Shown: positions 1-7,599 of the stretch, one piece after another
Numbering within the stretch: position 1 is the stretch's first letter
Layout: each line of letters begins with the position of its first letter
Assembly (NCBI RefSeq): GCF_020731285.1
Contig: NZ_JAJFOW010000055.1
Span: 1 to 35,420 of the forward strand
Length of the DNA stretch: 35,420 nucleotides
Reading direction: 5' to 3'
Origin: Cohnella baijiui
GTDB taxonomy: Bacteria > Bacillota > Bacilli > Paenibacillales > Paenibacillaceae
The notes under the pieces: model-generated
What the model saw: only the letters and a program-made list of their open reading frames with translations
What the model was told of the DNA's origin: nothing
Database searches by the model: none
Made by a program: the position numbers and the translations under genes

Positions 1-586
1 CGGGGGCCGGCGCTGCGGCGGCGGGACGCCCGGCGGCTTGCGCGGCGGCGGCTTTGGCCGCTTCGCGGGCCTCGAACGCCGCCTTGCGGCGCGCGGCCTT
101 CTCCTCGTCCGTCTCCTTGCGGCGGACGGGGGCTTCTCCATCGCCGGCCGGGGCTGCCGGCGGTGTATCTTCGCCTGCGGCGGCGGCTGGTGCCGATGCG
201 GCAGGCGCTGGGGGCGCCGCTTGGCGCCCGGCGGCTTGCGCGGCGGCGACCTTGGCCGCCTCGCGCGCTTCAAACGCCGCCTTGCGGCGCGCGGCCTTCT
301 CTTCGTCCGTCTCCTTGCGGCGGACGGGCGGTGCCTCGCCTTCGCCTGCCTCCGGCGCGGCGCCCTCGGCCGGGCCGCTCGCAGCGGCGGGCGGCGCTTC
401 CGCTTGCGCAGCCGGCTCGCCTCCGCCCTCTTGCGGCGCGGCCGTTGCTTCCGCCGTGTCGGCTTCCGCGCCTCCTCCCGCTATCGGCTCGGACGCGGGA
501 GGCTCTTCGGCCGAGCGGGCGGATTCGTTCTCCGGCGTCGGGTTGGCGCTCGGGGCTCCTTCTCGCTTCATCTCCTCGTCGCTCAT
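1..586 (-). CDS. nuoC: NADH-quinone oxidoreductase subunit C, N-terminal part (cut by window edge)
   Basis: Open frame starting at ATG 586-584, overlapping the TGA of nuoB by 4 nt (ATGA), so translation is probably coupled. It runs off the window at base 1 without a stop. The visible 195 residues are not the catalytic fold. They form an Ala/Glu/Pro-rich low-complexity extension that begins MSDEEMKREGAPSANP and carries two copies of a charged helix-like unit (core RRKETDEEKAARRKAAFEAR), 66 codons apart. The complex I 30-kDa domain would lie beyond the edge. Identity therefore rests on position directly after nuoA-nuoB and on recollection that Paenibacillus NuoC proteins carry such Lys/Ala/Glu-rich N-termini. 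NuoC is a peripheral-arm subunit of proton-pumping NADH dehydrogenase. The alternative is an unrelated low-complexity protein. Confidence 0.75.
   Translation of the reverse strand, partial: MSDEEMKREGAPSANPTPENESARSAEEPPASEPIAGGGAEADTAEATAAPQEGGGEPAAQAEAPPAAASGPAEGAAPEAGEGEAPPVRRKETDEEKAARRKAAFEAREAAKVAAAQAAGRQAAPPAPAASAPAAAAGEDTPPAAPAGDGEAPVRRKETDEEKAARRKAAFEAREAAKAAAAQAAGRPAAAAPAP
28..328 (-). repeat. Two in-frame direct repeats inside the nuoC N-terminus
   Basis: Bases 28-130 and 226-328 are near-identical copies offset by 198 bp, which is 66 codons and keeps the frame. Each encodes the charged unit RRKETDEEKAARRKAAFEAR followed by an Ala-rich tail. The spacer between copies is Ala/Pro-rich. 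This looks like an internal tandem duplication that lengthened the protein. Confidence 0.85.
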
Positions 587-1101
587 CCGCTCGTCACCCG
601 CTTCCCGGTTCTGGCTTCGTAGCGGATTTTCTCCTGGAGCTTGTTAATGCCGTAAATTAACGCCGCCGGGTTCGGCGGACAGCCGGGTATGTACACGTCG
701 ACGGGGACGATCTGATCTACGCCTTTGATAACGGAGTAGGACTTGACATAAGGGCCGCCCGCGGTTGCGCAAGAGCCCATGGCAATGACCCACTTCGGCT
801 CCGGCATCTGATCGTACAGACGGCGGAGGAGCGGGCCCATTTTCTTGGTGACGGTACCGGACACGATCATGACGTCGGCCTGGCGCGGGGACGTCCGGAA
901 CATGACGCCGAACCGGTCGAGGTCGTAGTGGGGAGCTCCTGCGGCCATCATTTCGATGGCGCAGCAGGCGAGCCCGAAGGTGAGCGGCCACAGCGAATTG
1001 CTGCGCACCCAGCCCTTTAACGTCTCGATGCTTCCGAGGAACACATTGCGCTCCAGTTCCTGAATATCCTCCGGAGAGACATGCTCTAAATGGAATTCCA
1101 T
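583..1101 (-). CDS. nuoB: NADH-quinone oxidoreductase subunit B
   Basis: 172-residue protein matching NuoB, the peripheral-arm subunit that holds iron-sulfur cluster N2, the last electron carrier before quinone. The N2 ligands are visible as the paired cysteines in LACCAIEMM, the cysteine in GSCATAGGPY and the one in PGCPPNPAALI. Length is normal for short bacterial NuoB. The gene starts inside the end of nuoA (16-nt overlap) and ends in a 4-nt overlap with nuoC, so the three genes form one operon read toward lower coordinates. No anomalies were seen. Confidence 0.97.
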   Translation of the reverse strand: MEFHLEHVSPEDIQELERNVFLGSIETLKGWVRSNSLWPLTFGLACCAIEMMAAGAPHYDLDRFGVMFRTSPRQADVMIVSGTVTKKMGPLLRRLYDQMPEPKWVIAMGSCATAGGPYVKSYSVIKGVDQIVPVDVYIPGCPPNPAALIYGINKLQEKIRYEARTGKRVTSG

Positions 1102-1457
1102 TGCAGCACCTTCTTTTTCCAGGCGTAGATGAGACCGATCAGGAGCAAACCGACGAACACGACCATCTCCGTCAACGCAAAAAGACCGAGCTTTTTGTAT
1201 GCTACGGCCCAGGGGTAAAGGAAGACGGTCTCCACATCGAATACGACGAACATTAACGCGTACAGGTAATACCTCACGTTAAAGCGGATCTGGCTGTCGC
1301 CTACGGGATCGTTGCCGCTCTCGTAGGTGGTCTCTTTCTCGGCCGTCGGCTTTTTCGGGCGCAGCTTGCTGCCGAGCCACAGCACGACGATCGGAAACGC
1401 GATGCCCAGAAGCAGGAAGACGGTCACAATGACGTATTGATTTGCGTATTTCTCCAA
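1086..1457 (-). CDS. nuoA: NADH-quinone oxidoreductase subunit A
   Basis: 123-residue membrane protein of complex I with three hydrophobic segments: near residues 8-30, about 65-85, and about 92-112. The conserved stretch around ESGNDPVGDSQIRFNVRYY and FDVETVFLYPW is typical of NuoA/Ndh-3. The start is TTG at 1457, chosen because GGAGG at 1468-1472 lies about 9 nt upstream. The nearby ATG at 1464 is in another frame and too close to the Shine-Dalgarno. It is the first gene of the nuo operon. A sigma-A-like promoter lies about 70 nt upstream. Confidence 0.95.
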   Translation of the reverse strand: MEKYANQYVIVTVFLLLGIAFPIVVLWLGSKLRPKKPTAEKETTYESGNDPVGDSQIRFNVRYYLYALMFVVFDVETVFLYPWAVAYKKLGLFALTEMVVFVGLLLIGLIYAWKKKVLQWNSI

Positions 1458-1526
1458 GCACCATCGCCTCCGAAAGAAGAATCGAACGCTGGTTCAGCGG
1501 AACAAACAGGCAAATTTCTCCACATC

Positions 1527-1555
1527 AGTATAACAAATGGCCTAAATCCCGTCCA
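1527..1555 (-). promoter_or_regulatory. Putative sigma-A promoter of the nuo operon
   Basis: On the minus strand, TGGACG (1555-1550), a 17-nt spacer and TATACT (1532-1527) precede nuoA by about 70 nt. The spacing is ideal and the -10 is good. The -35 matches four of six consensus bases. Confidence 0.5.
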
Positions 1556-1695
1556 TGAAAAAAGCGTTTTCATCACGATGTGGCGAGCCCTGTCGACGCC
1601 CGCCCGCCCCCATGCGCGCGGCCGGCGGGTAACTTTTTTCGCTTTCGATTCGTCGAATGATAGAGACAAAGATCCAAGTTAGGAGAGATTCCATC

Positions 1696-2286
1696 ATGAA
1701 GAACCGCCATCCCATGACAAAGAAGCCCTTGCGGACGGGACGCCCCCGGGTGCTGACCGCGGCTGCAGCCGCCGCCCTCCTTTTGCTGGCCGGCTGCGGA
1801 ACCGGTTCGGGCAGCGACACGTCCGCCTCCCCCTCTCCGTCGGCATCCGCCTCGGCCTCATCCGCTGCGCCGTCCGGCGAAGCTTCCCCTTCGGCTCCCG
1901 CTTCGACGCCGCCGGCCTCGAACAATCCGTACGAAACCGCCGGAGTCGAGGACCCGGCCGCGTTCGACCGGATGTTCGCCGACGTGCAAGCCGCCGTCGC
2001 GGCGGACGACGCCGAGAAGGTCGCGGAGTATATTTTATTCCCGCTTGCCGTGAATCATGACGGCGAGTCCGTCCAGGTCAAAACCAAAGAAGCGTTCATC
2101 AAGCAATGCGCCGACATTTTCACGGACAACGTCAAGCAAGCGCTGGCTTCTCAGAAAAAGGAAGACCTCTTCGTCAACTTCAAAGGCGTCATGGTCGGAG
2201 ACGGCGCGATCTGGTTCGGCGCGACGGCCGATCAGCCGCAGCGGCTTGGCGTGATCGCCGTCAACGTAGATGCGGGGAAATCGTAG
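1696..2286 (+). CDS. Putative lipoprotein, function unknown
   Basis: 196-residue secreted lipoprotein. ATG 1696 follows AGGAG at 1681-1685 with a 10-nt gap. An earlier in-frame ATG at 1657 lacks a ribosome site. The N-terminus is basic (KNRHPMTKKPLRTGRPR), followed by an Ala/Leu core ending in the lipobox LLAGC, then a Ser/Ala/Pro-rich linker to about residue 75. The C-terminal part, about 120 residues, resembles a small NTF2/SnoaL-like or DUF4878-type alpha+beta domain (DPAAFDRMFADVQAAVAADD, then KTKEAFIKQCADIF). That assignment is an impression only. It is transcribed divergently from nuoA. The gene is single, with a large hairpin 50 nt after its stop that may end its transcript. Confidence 0.8.
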   Translation: MKNRHPMTKKPLRTGRPRVLTAAAAAALLLLAGCGTGSGSDTSASPSPSASASASSAAPSGEASPSAPASTPPASNNPYETAGVEDPAAFDRMFADVQAAVAADDAEKVAEYILFPLAVNHDGESVQVKTKEAFIKQCADIFTDNVKQALASQKKEDLFVNFKGVMVGDGAIWFGATADQPQRLGVIAVNVDAGKS

Positions 2287-2336
2287 CGCAATGTAATCTT
2301 TCGGACCTCTACTTTGATTTGCCGAACAAACGAAAT

Positions 2337-2407
2337 AGAGCGGTAATATTGTACTTCTCCTATTTGGCGAGAACGAGTGGCCAAGGAGACATACGAATTA
2401 CCGCTCT
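2337..2407. repeat. Long intergenic hairpin (inverted repeat), possible terminator
   Basis: Perfect 11-bp arms AGAGCGGTAAT (2337-2347) and ATTACCGCTCT (2397-2407) enclose further pairs: GTA/TAC, TCTCC/GGAGA, and TTGGC (2364-2368) with GCCAA (2380-2384). The whole 71 nt therefore folds into one interrupted stem. TTGTTTT follows on the plus strand, so it could terminate the lipoprotein transcript. It is longer than ordinary terminators and may be a mobile palindromic repeat. Confidence 0.75.
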
Positions 2408-2440
2408 TTGTTTTCTCGAATGGATTCGTTGAGCGCGTTT

Positions 2441-2622
2441 GGGGCGGTGGGTACGGTGGGTTCGATGGGTGCGTGCGATGGATGCATTGGGTTCGATCGA
2501 AGGGAACAATGGGTGCGTATGATGGGTGCAATGGGCACATGCAATTGGTTCGGTGGGTGCGCACGGTGAGGTCAATGGGTGCGCACGATGGGTGCAATGA
2601 TGCGATTGATGCGATTGGCACG
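2441..2622. repeat. Degenerate G-rich low-complexity repeat (ATGGGTGC family)
   Basis: The stretch is built from imperfect repeats of ATGGGTGC, TGGGTTCG and GATGCGATT with irregular spacing of about 9-13 nt. The plus strand is strikingly G/T-rich and C-poor. The open frames through it translate to repetitive His/Thr/Arg or Gly/Trp peptides and are not credible genes. Confidence 0.65.
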
Positions 2623-2624
2623 AT

Positions 2625-2824
2625 TTTTAACGGTCGCCACAGCGGCTATTACTGGAAATCATCGCTTAAAGACATTTTAACGGTTCTGAGTGACGTTATT
2701 AGAGGTAAATGAGTGCATTCTGGACGTTAAACCGACAAATAAGCTCGTCAGCAACCGTTAGAAATAGAATCGGAACATTTCGGGCCGAATAAGCTCGAAT
2801 GCAACCGTTAGCGTTTACCGACCA
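2625..2824. repeat. Intergenic repeats with a 50-bp period
   Basis: TTTTAACGGT occurs at 2625 and 2675, exactly 50 bp apart, each followed 9-10 nt later by a similar (G)CTATTA/GTTATTA block. AATAAGCTCG occurs at 2738 and 2788, again 50 bp apart, each followed by GCAACCGTTAG. Laid out in rows of 50, the four units pair as 1-2 and 3-4. Apart from these repeats and the upstream G-rich repeat, no gene is visible between 2287 and 3116. Confidence 0.6.
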
Positions 2825-3040
2825 CCGGACAAACCTCACTTTCATTGCAGAAACCCCGAGCAACCTGCTTTCGGCTTCCTGCGCGCGGAACAAGCCCCCT
2901 ATCGGGATTCATCGCCCGCATTTATTTGGCGTTCCACTGCCGAACGGTCCTCCGAGCTCTTCATCCCCGCCGCTTCTTGCCGTCAGCCGCACCAAAAACC
3001 TCTGCATGACCGCACACAGCCTCCCAACGCCTCCCCACGC

Positions 3041-3085
3041 AAAAAAACCGCGGGCAAGCCGGGTCGCCTCCGGCCTGTCCGCGGT
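3041..3085 (-). terminator. Rho-independent terminator after dps
   Basis: On the minus strand, ACCGCGG (3085-3079) pairs with CCGCGGT (3053-3047), with an inner GGCCG/CCGGC pairing, followed by a run of T (3047-3041). It lies 32 nt after the dps stop. Confidence 0.85.
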
Positions 3086-3116
3086 CTCGCCGCCGTTCCC
3101 GCTCGGGGAACGACGG

Positions 3117-3578
3117 TTATACTTTGACTTTGGTGGGGACGTCGATGCCCGCCGTCGCGCTGAGCATCCAGGTTTGCTTCTGCAGCTCTTCGATCTGCTT
3201 GACGAGCAGGTCCGCCGTCGGCGCGTCGCCGGATTCTTCGGCCAGTTCGCGCGTTTGCGACAGCTCGTTCACCAGTTTGATGAAGTCGTCGACGATGGCT
3301 TTCACCATGTCGATGTCGTTCGTCTCATTGCCCGCTTCGCTAAGCGTCGTGAGTTTGAGATACTCCTTCATCGTCGATGCCGGCTTTCCGCCGATCGCGA
3401 GAAGGCGCTCCGCCACTTCGTCCAGCGACAAGGCGGCAAAGTCGTAGAGCTCCTCGAATTTGACGTGCAGCGCTAGGAAGTGAGGGCCCTTCACATACCA
3501 GTGATAATGATGAAGCTTCACGTACGTGAGGTTCCAATCCGCCAAATTGCTGTTCAGCCGGTCATGCAGTTTTGTCAT
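3117..3578 (-). CDS. dps: Dps-family ferritin (DNA-protecting iron-storage protein)
   Basis: 153-residue Dps/mini-ferritin. These dodecamers oxidise and store ferrous iron using hydrogen peroxide and protect DNA in stress and stationary phase. The intersubunit ferroxidase ligands are visible with exact family spacing: His26 (in HHYHWYVKG), His38, Asp53 and Glu57, gaps of 12, 15 and 4 as in Listeria Dps. ATG 3578 is preferred because GGGAGGG (3592-3586) lies 7 nt upstream. The ATG at 3584 almost touches that site. The gene is monocistronic with its own terminator. It lies downstream of ypdA in the same direction, so two redox-protection genes sit together between nuo and atp. Confidence 0.93.
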   Translation of the reverse strand: MTKLHDRLNSNLADWNLTYVKLHHYHWYVKGPHFLALHVKFEELYDFAALSLDEVAERLLAIGGKPASTMKEYLKLTTLSEAGNETNDIDMVKAIVDDFIKLVNELSQTRELAEESGDAPTADLLVKQIEELQKQTWMLSATAGIDVPTKVKV

Positions 3579-3660
3579 GCCCATTCCCTCCCGAGTTTGC
3601 GTTGTCCCCCCTAATTTACCCGAGAGCGGGGGGATTCAATCACGGGACCGGACATGGTAG

Positions 3661-4662
3661 TCAAGATGGCATGACTTCCCGGCAAGACGCGAGATGGTCG
3701 GCAATTTTGCGTCCGTGATACCGCCCGCTCTCGATGAAAATCTCGTTGGCGTCCCGTCCGGTCGAGACGACGCCGGCGAGATACAAGCCCGGGACGTTCG
3801 TCTCCATCGTCTCCGGGTTGTGGGTCGGCGGGATGATGCCGTCCGGCGCCTCGATGCCCATCGCGCGGAGAAAGCCCCGGTCGGGACGGAAGCCGGTGAG
3901 CGCCAGCACGAAATCCACCGGTAGCGTCTCCCGCGAAGCGCGTCCCTCCGCGTCCGTCGTTTCGACGACCGCATGGTTGTGCCCGATCTCTATGACGCGG
4001 CTGTTCAGGCGCAGATCGATCCGTCCTTTGGCCGCATAGCTGTCGAAGATCGGACGCACCCACGCCTTGATGTTGGCCGACACCGACTCCCCCCGGTAGA
4101 CGACCGTCACCTTCGCCCCGACGCGCTCCATCTCAAGCGCCGCGTCGACGGCCGAATTGCTGCCGCCGATGACGACGACGCGAGTGCCCGCATACGGATG
4201 CGCCTCCCGGAAAAAGTGGCTGACGTGCGGCAGCTCCTCGCCCGGGATGCCGATACGGTTCGGATGGTCGAAGTACCCCGTCGCGATGACGACGCTGCGC
4301 GCGCGGGTCACGATCGGCTCCCCGGAACGTCCGACGCTGTCGATTCGAAAGACGTCCCCGTCCTTGGTTACGCCGGTCACGCGTTCATAACGGCGAATCC
4401 GCATCTGCCGCCGCTCCGAGACGGTCCGGTAATAATGAAGGGCTTCCAGGCGCGAAGGCTTGTCGTTCGGCGTGATGAACGGCACGCCCGCGATTTCGAG
4501 CAGCGCCGGCGTGCTGAAAAACTGCATGTTGATCGGATATTGCGTGATCGAATGGACGATATTCTCCTTCTCGATGACGAGCGGGTCGAAGCCCCGATCC
4601 TGCAGCTCCGCCGCGGCGGACAAGCCGCAAGGGCCGGCTCCTACGATGACGATCTCTTCCAT
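3661..4662 (-). CDS. ypdA: YpdA-family bacillithiol disulfide reductase (FAD/NAD(P)H oxidoreductase)
   Basis: 333-residue flavoprotein. The FAD-binding Rossmann motif VGAGPCGLSAA is at the N-terminus, a second dinucleotide-binding motif VVIGGSNSAVDAALE is near residue 165, and the C-terminal segment TGRDANEIFIESGRYHGRKIA is typical of YpdA/Bdr proteins. These reduce bacillithiol disulfide with NADPH in Firmicutes that use bacillithiol. ATG 4662 is chosen because GAGAGG lies about 8 nt upstream and the FAD motif starts immediately. The frame is open 37 codons further upstream, but that part has no family resemblance. It lies 117 nt after atpC, separated by a terminator-like hairpin. Confidence 0.93.
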   Translation of the reverse strand: MEEIVIVGAGPCGLSAAAELQDRGFDPLVIEKENIVHSITQYPINMQFFSTPALLEIAGVPFITPNDKPSRLEALHYYRTVSERRQMRIRRYERVTGVTKDGDVFRIDSVGRSGEPIVTRARSVVIATGYFDHPNRIGIPGEELPHVSHFFREAHPYAGTRVVVIGGSNSAVDAALEMERVGAKVTVVYRGESVSANIKAWVRPIFDSYAAKGRIDLRLNSRVIEIGHNHAVVETTDAEGRASRETLPVDFVLALTGFRPDRGFLRAMGIEAPDGIIPPTHNPETMETNVPGLYLAGVVSTGRDANEIFIESGRYHGRKIADHLASCREVMPS

Positions 4663-4702
4663 GACCTTGCCTCTCTTCCGTGGCGAGCCGAGCCCGCGTG
4701 CC

Positions 4703-4764
4703 GAAAATGTGAAAAGATCGCCGGGAGGGCGATCCCGATCGGGACGCCATCTCCAGGCGATCTT
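4703..4764 (-). terminator. Probable terminator of the atp operon
   Basis: On the minus strand, AAGATCGCC (4764-4756) pairs with GGCGATCTT (4722-4714). The interior palindrome CCCGATCGGG folds on itself, and TTTTCACATTTT follows. The loop is long, so strength is uncertain. Position just after atpC fits. Confidence 0.6.
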
Positions 4765-4779
4765 GAGATACATATGGGA

Positions 4780-5178
4780 TCAATGCCCGCCGACTTGAAT
4801 CCGCGTGAGCGCCCGCTGCAGCGCCGCTTCGGCGCGCTTGTGGTCGATCTCGCTCTGCTTCTCGTTCAGACGGTGTTGCGCGCGTTCCTTCGCTTGCTCG
4901 GCACGGATCACATCGATATCCGACCCCAGCTCCGCGGATTCCGCGAGAATGACGACCTTGTCCTTGCGCACTTCCATGAAGCCGCCGTGAACCGCGATGA
5001 ACTCTTCCGCGTTGCCGATCTTCGCCTTCACGGGCGCGACCTTCAGCGGCGTCACCAGCGGGACGTGGTGCGGCAGAATCCCGAGATCGCCGCCCACACC
5101 TTTGACGACGACCATGTTCACGTCTTTATCGAAGACCTTGCGCTCGGGCGTGACGATTTCCAGTCTCAGGGTACTCAT
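4780..5178 (-). CDS. atpC: F1Fo ATP synthase epsilon subunit
   Basis: 132-residue epsilon subunit of the F1 central stalk. It couples rotation to catalysis and inhibits ATP hydrolysis through its C-terminal helices. An N-terminal beta-sandwich (RLEIVTPERKVFDKDV, GDLGILPHHVPLVTPL, VHGGFMEV) is followed from about residue 90 by two helices (RAEQAKERAQHRLNEKQ...). Length and order are normal. ATG 5178 is preceded by GGAGG at a 7-nt spacing. It is the last gene of the atp operon, 24 nt after atpD. Confidence 0.97.
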   Translation of the reverse strand: MSTLRLEIVTPERKVFDKDVNMVVVKGVGGDLGILPHHVPLVTPLKVAPVKAKIGNAEEFIAVHGGFMEVRKDKVVILAESAELGSDIDVIRAEQAKERAQHRLNEKQSEIDHKRAEAALQRALTRIQVGGH

Positions 5179-5202
5179 ACCGATACCTCCATCAGAAGCG
5201 AA

Positions 5203-6609
5203 TTAGAGCCCTTGAGCAAGCTTCTTCGCTTTCTCGACTGCATCTTCGATCGTACCGACGTTGTGGAAGGCCGGTTCCGGAAGATCGTCATGCTTCCCTT
5301 CAAGGATCTCTTTGAAGCTGCGCACGGTATCTTTAACGGAAACGTGAAGACCCGGAATGCCGTTGAACGCTTCTGCGACGTGCAGCGGCTGGGACAGGAA
5401 CAGCTGTACGCGGCGAGCGCGCAGAACGACCAGCTTGTCGTCCTCGGACAGTTCGTCCATCCCGAGGATCGCGATGATGTCGAGCAGTTCCTTGTAGCGT
5501 TGGAGCAGTTTCTTAACGCCTTGGGCGACTTGGTAGTGCTCTTCGCCGACGATCTCAGGCGCCAGAATCCGCGAAGAGGAAGCGAGCGGGTCGACGGCAG
5601 GGAAGATACCCATCGCCGCGATGCCGCGCTCCAAGTTCGTGGTGGAGTCCAAGTGGGCAAACGCCGTAGCCGGCGCCGGGTCGGTGTAATCGTCCGCCGG
5701 CACGTAGATGGCTTGGATCGACGTAACGGAACCCTTCTTCGTAGAAGTGATCCGTTCTTGCAATTGGCCCATCTCGGTGGCCAGCGTCGGCTGGTAACCT
5801 ACCGCGGAAGGCATCCGTCCGAGCAGAGCGGATACTTCGGAGCCCGCTTGGGTGAAGCGGAAGATGTTGTCGACGAGCAGCAGCACGTCGCGGCCTTCTT
5901 CGTCGCGGAAGTACTCGGCCATCGTCAGACCCGTCAGGGCGACGCGCAGACGCGCGCCCGGCGGCTCGTTCATCTGACCGAACACCATCGCGGTCTTGTC
6001 GATAACGCCGGAGTCTTTCATTTCGTGATAAAGGTCGTTACCTTCGCGCGTACGTTCGCCGACGCCGGCGAATACGGAGATACCGCCGTGCGCGGACGCG
6101 ATGTTGTGGATCAGCTCTTGCAGCGTAACCGTCTTGCCGACGCCTGCGCCGCCGAACAGACCGACTTTACCGCCCTTGGCGTAAGGGGCCATGAGGTCGA
6201 TAACCTTGATGCCCGTTTCCAACATCTCTTGTTGGGTCGACAGTTCGTCGAACGCCGGTGCCTGACGGTGAATCGGCAATGCAACCGAACGGTCCACTGC
6301 GCCGTTGTCGTCGATGGGATCTCCCAGGACGTTGAAAACGCGGCCCAGCGTAGCCGGTCCGACCGGAACGGTAATCGCCTTGCCCGTATCGATGGCTTCC
6401 GTACCCCGCACCAGACCGTCCGTAGACGACATGGCAACGGCACGAACGAGGTTGTCGCCAAGATGCTGCGCGACTTCTACCGTCAAGCTGACCGGATGAT
6501 CGCCGCCTTGTTGAATCGTAATTGCGTTGAGGATGTCAGGCAATTGGCCGTTGTCGAATTCGATATCGACGACCGGGCCCGTTACCTGGACAATGCGCCC
6601 CTTGTTCAT
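5203..6609 (-). CDS. atpD: F1Fo ATP synthase beta subunit
   Basis: 468-residue catalytic beta subunit. The Walker A motif GGAGVGKT is near residue 155, the catalytic-glutamate segment GERTREGNDLYHE near 185, Walker B LLLVDNIFRF near 240, and ALLGRMPSAVGYQPTLATEM follows. ATG 6609 is used because GGAGG lies about 8 nt upstream and the protein then begins MNKGRIVQVTGPVVDIEF as in other Firmicutes. The frame stays open 11 codons further upstream without homology. It sits between atpG and atpC. Confidence 0.98.
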   Translation of the reverse strand: MNKGRIVQVTGPVVDIEFDNGQLPDILNAITIQQGGDHPVSLTVEVAQHLGDNLVRAVAMSSTDGLVRGTEAIDTGKAITVPVGPATLGRVFNVLGDPIDDNGAVDRSVALPIHRQAPAFDELSTQQEMLETGIKVIDLMAPYAKGGKVGLFGGAGVGKTVTLQELIHNIASAHGGISVFAGVGERTREGNDLYHEMKDSGVIDKTAMVFGQMNEPPGARLRVALTGLTMAEYFRDEEGRDVLLLVDNIFRFTQAGSEVSALLGRMPSAVGYQPTLATEMGQLQERITSTKKGSVTSIQAIYVPADDYTDPAPATAFAHLDSTTNLERGIAAMGIFPAVDPLASSSRILAPEIVGEEHYQVAQGVKKLLQRYKELLDIIAILGMDELSEDDKLVVLRARRVQLFLSQPLHVAEAFNGIPGLHVSVKDTVRSFKEILEGKHDDLPEPAFHNVGTIEDAVEKAKKLAQGL

Positions 6610-6649
6610 ACGTGTCCCTCCTGTATCTTCAGTCTCCAACAAATCCGTA

Positions 6650-7522
6650 TTAAACCAGTGCGTTCGCGCCGCCTACGATCTCCGAGATCTCTTGCGTGAT
6701 GGCCGCTTGACGCGCACGGTTGTAGGTCAGGGTCAATTCGTCGATCCGCTTCGTCGCGTTCTTCGTCGCGCTGCTCATGGCCGTCATCCGCGAGCCGAAC
6801 TCGCTCGCCTTGTTCTCCAACAGGGCGCTGTAGACCAAGGTTTCCGCGTATTTGGGCAGCAGGACGTTCAGCACCTCTTCAGCGGAAGGCTCGTACTCAT
6901 AGTCCGCTTTCGGACCTTGGCTCGCGCCTTCGAGCGCGGAAGCGTCGAGCGGCAGCAGCTGCTTGACGGTCGGAATCTGCGAGAGCGCGTTGACGAACCG
7001 GTTGTACACCAGGTAGATCTCGTCGTACGTGCCGTCCTCGAAGCCGGTCACCGCAGCCGAAGCCAGCGACTTGATATGGGCGAACTTCGGAGAATCCGGT
7101 ACGCCGATCTCCTCTTGCTTGATCGGGTAATCGCGGCGCTTCAGATAATCGCGGCCTTTGCGCCCGATGACGAACAGGTCGAACTCGTTGTTCGACTTGT
7201 GCTTGCTCTTCAGCGTATCCACGAACCGCTTCAGCAGCGCGCTGTTCAGGCCGCCGGCGAGACCGCGGTCCGAAGTGATGATCAGGTATGCGGTCCGCTT
7301 GATCTCCCGGGTCTGAAGCATCGGGTGCTTGACGCCCCCGCCGCCTGAAGCGATGCTGGAGACGACCTCCTTCAGCTTGTCGGAGTAGGGCCGGCCCGCT
7401 TCGGCGGCCGTCTGGGCGCGCTTCAGGTTCGCGGCTGCCACGAGCTCCATCGCCTTGGTGATCTGCTTCATGTTCTGCGTACTTTTGATCTGACGCTTAA
7501 TTTCGCGCATCCCTTTAGCCAT
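6650..7522 (-). CDS. atpG: F1Fo ATP synthase gamma subunit
   Basis: 290-residue gamma subunit, the rotating central shaft in F1. The N-terminal coiled-coil helix reads MREIKRQIKSTQNMKQITKAMELVAAANLKRAQ. The C-terminal helix, containing SEFGSRMTAMSSATKNATKRI and LTLTYNRARQAAITQEI, is the family signature. The Rossmann-like middle domain is present and length is normal. The start follows AAGGTGG. It lies between atpA and atpD, with 77 and 40 nt gaps. Confidence 0.97.
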   Translation of the reverse strand: MAKGMREIKRQIKSTQNMKQITKAMELVAAANLKRAQTAAEAGRPYSDKLKEVVSSIASGGGGVKHPMLQTREIKRTAYLIITSDRGLAGGLNSALLKRFVDTLKSKHKSNNEFDLFVIGRKGRDYLKRRDYPIKQEEIGVPDSPKFAHIKSLASAAVTGFEDGTYDEIYLVYNRFVNALSQIPTVKQLLPLDASALEGASQGPKADYEYEPSAEEVLNVLLPKYAETLVYSALLENKASEFGSRMTAMSSATKNATKRIDELTLTYNRARQAAITQEISEIVGGANALV

Positions 7523-7599
7523 TCATGTCACCACCTTATTGCCGGGCCGCCCTGAAGGGACAAGCCCGGCGCAAACTTGTTCGGACAATTGCTCGAGGC

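Noticed and set aside
2377..2712. Plus-strand 111-codon frame with repeated Gly/Trp/Met
   Set aside because: It reads through the ATGGGTGC low-complexity repeat and into the 50-bp repeats, with no ribosome site and no family resemblance.
3616..3640. Sigma-B-like promoter upstream of dps (ATTGAA, 13 nt, GGGTAA on the minus strand)
   Set aside because: The match is partial, and Paenibacillaceae often lack a classical sigma-B regulon, so it is too weak to list.
3973..6699. Very long plus-strand open frame (908 codons) across the atp genes
   Set aside because: It is the antisense shadow of ypdA, atpC and atpD, which have clear homology, ribosome sites and operon order.
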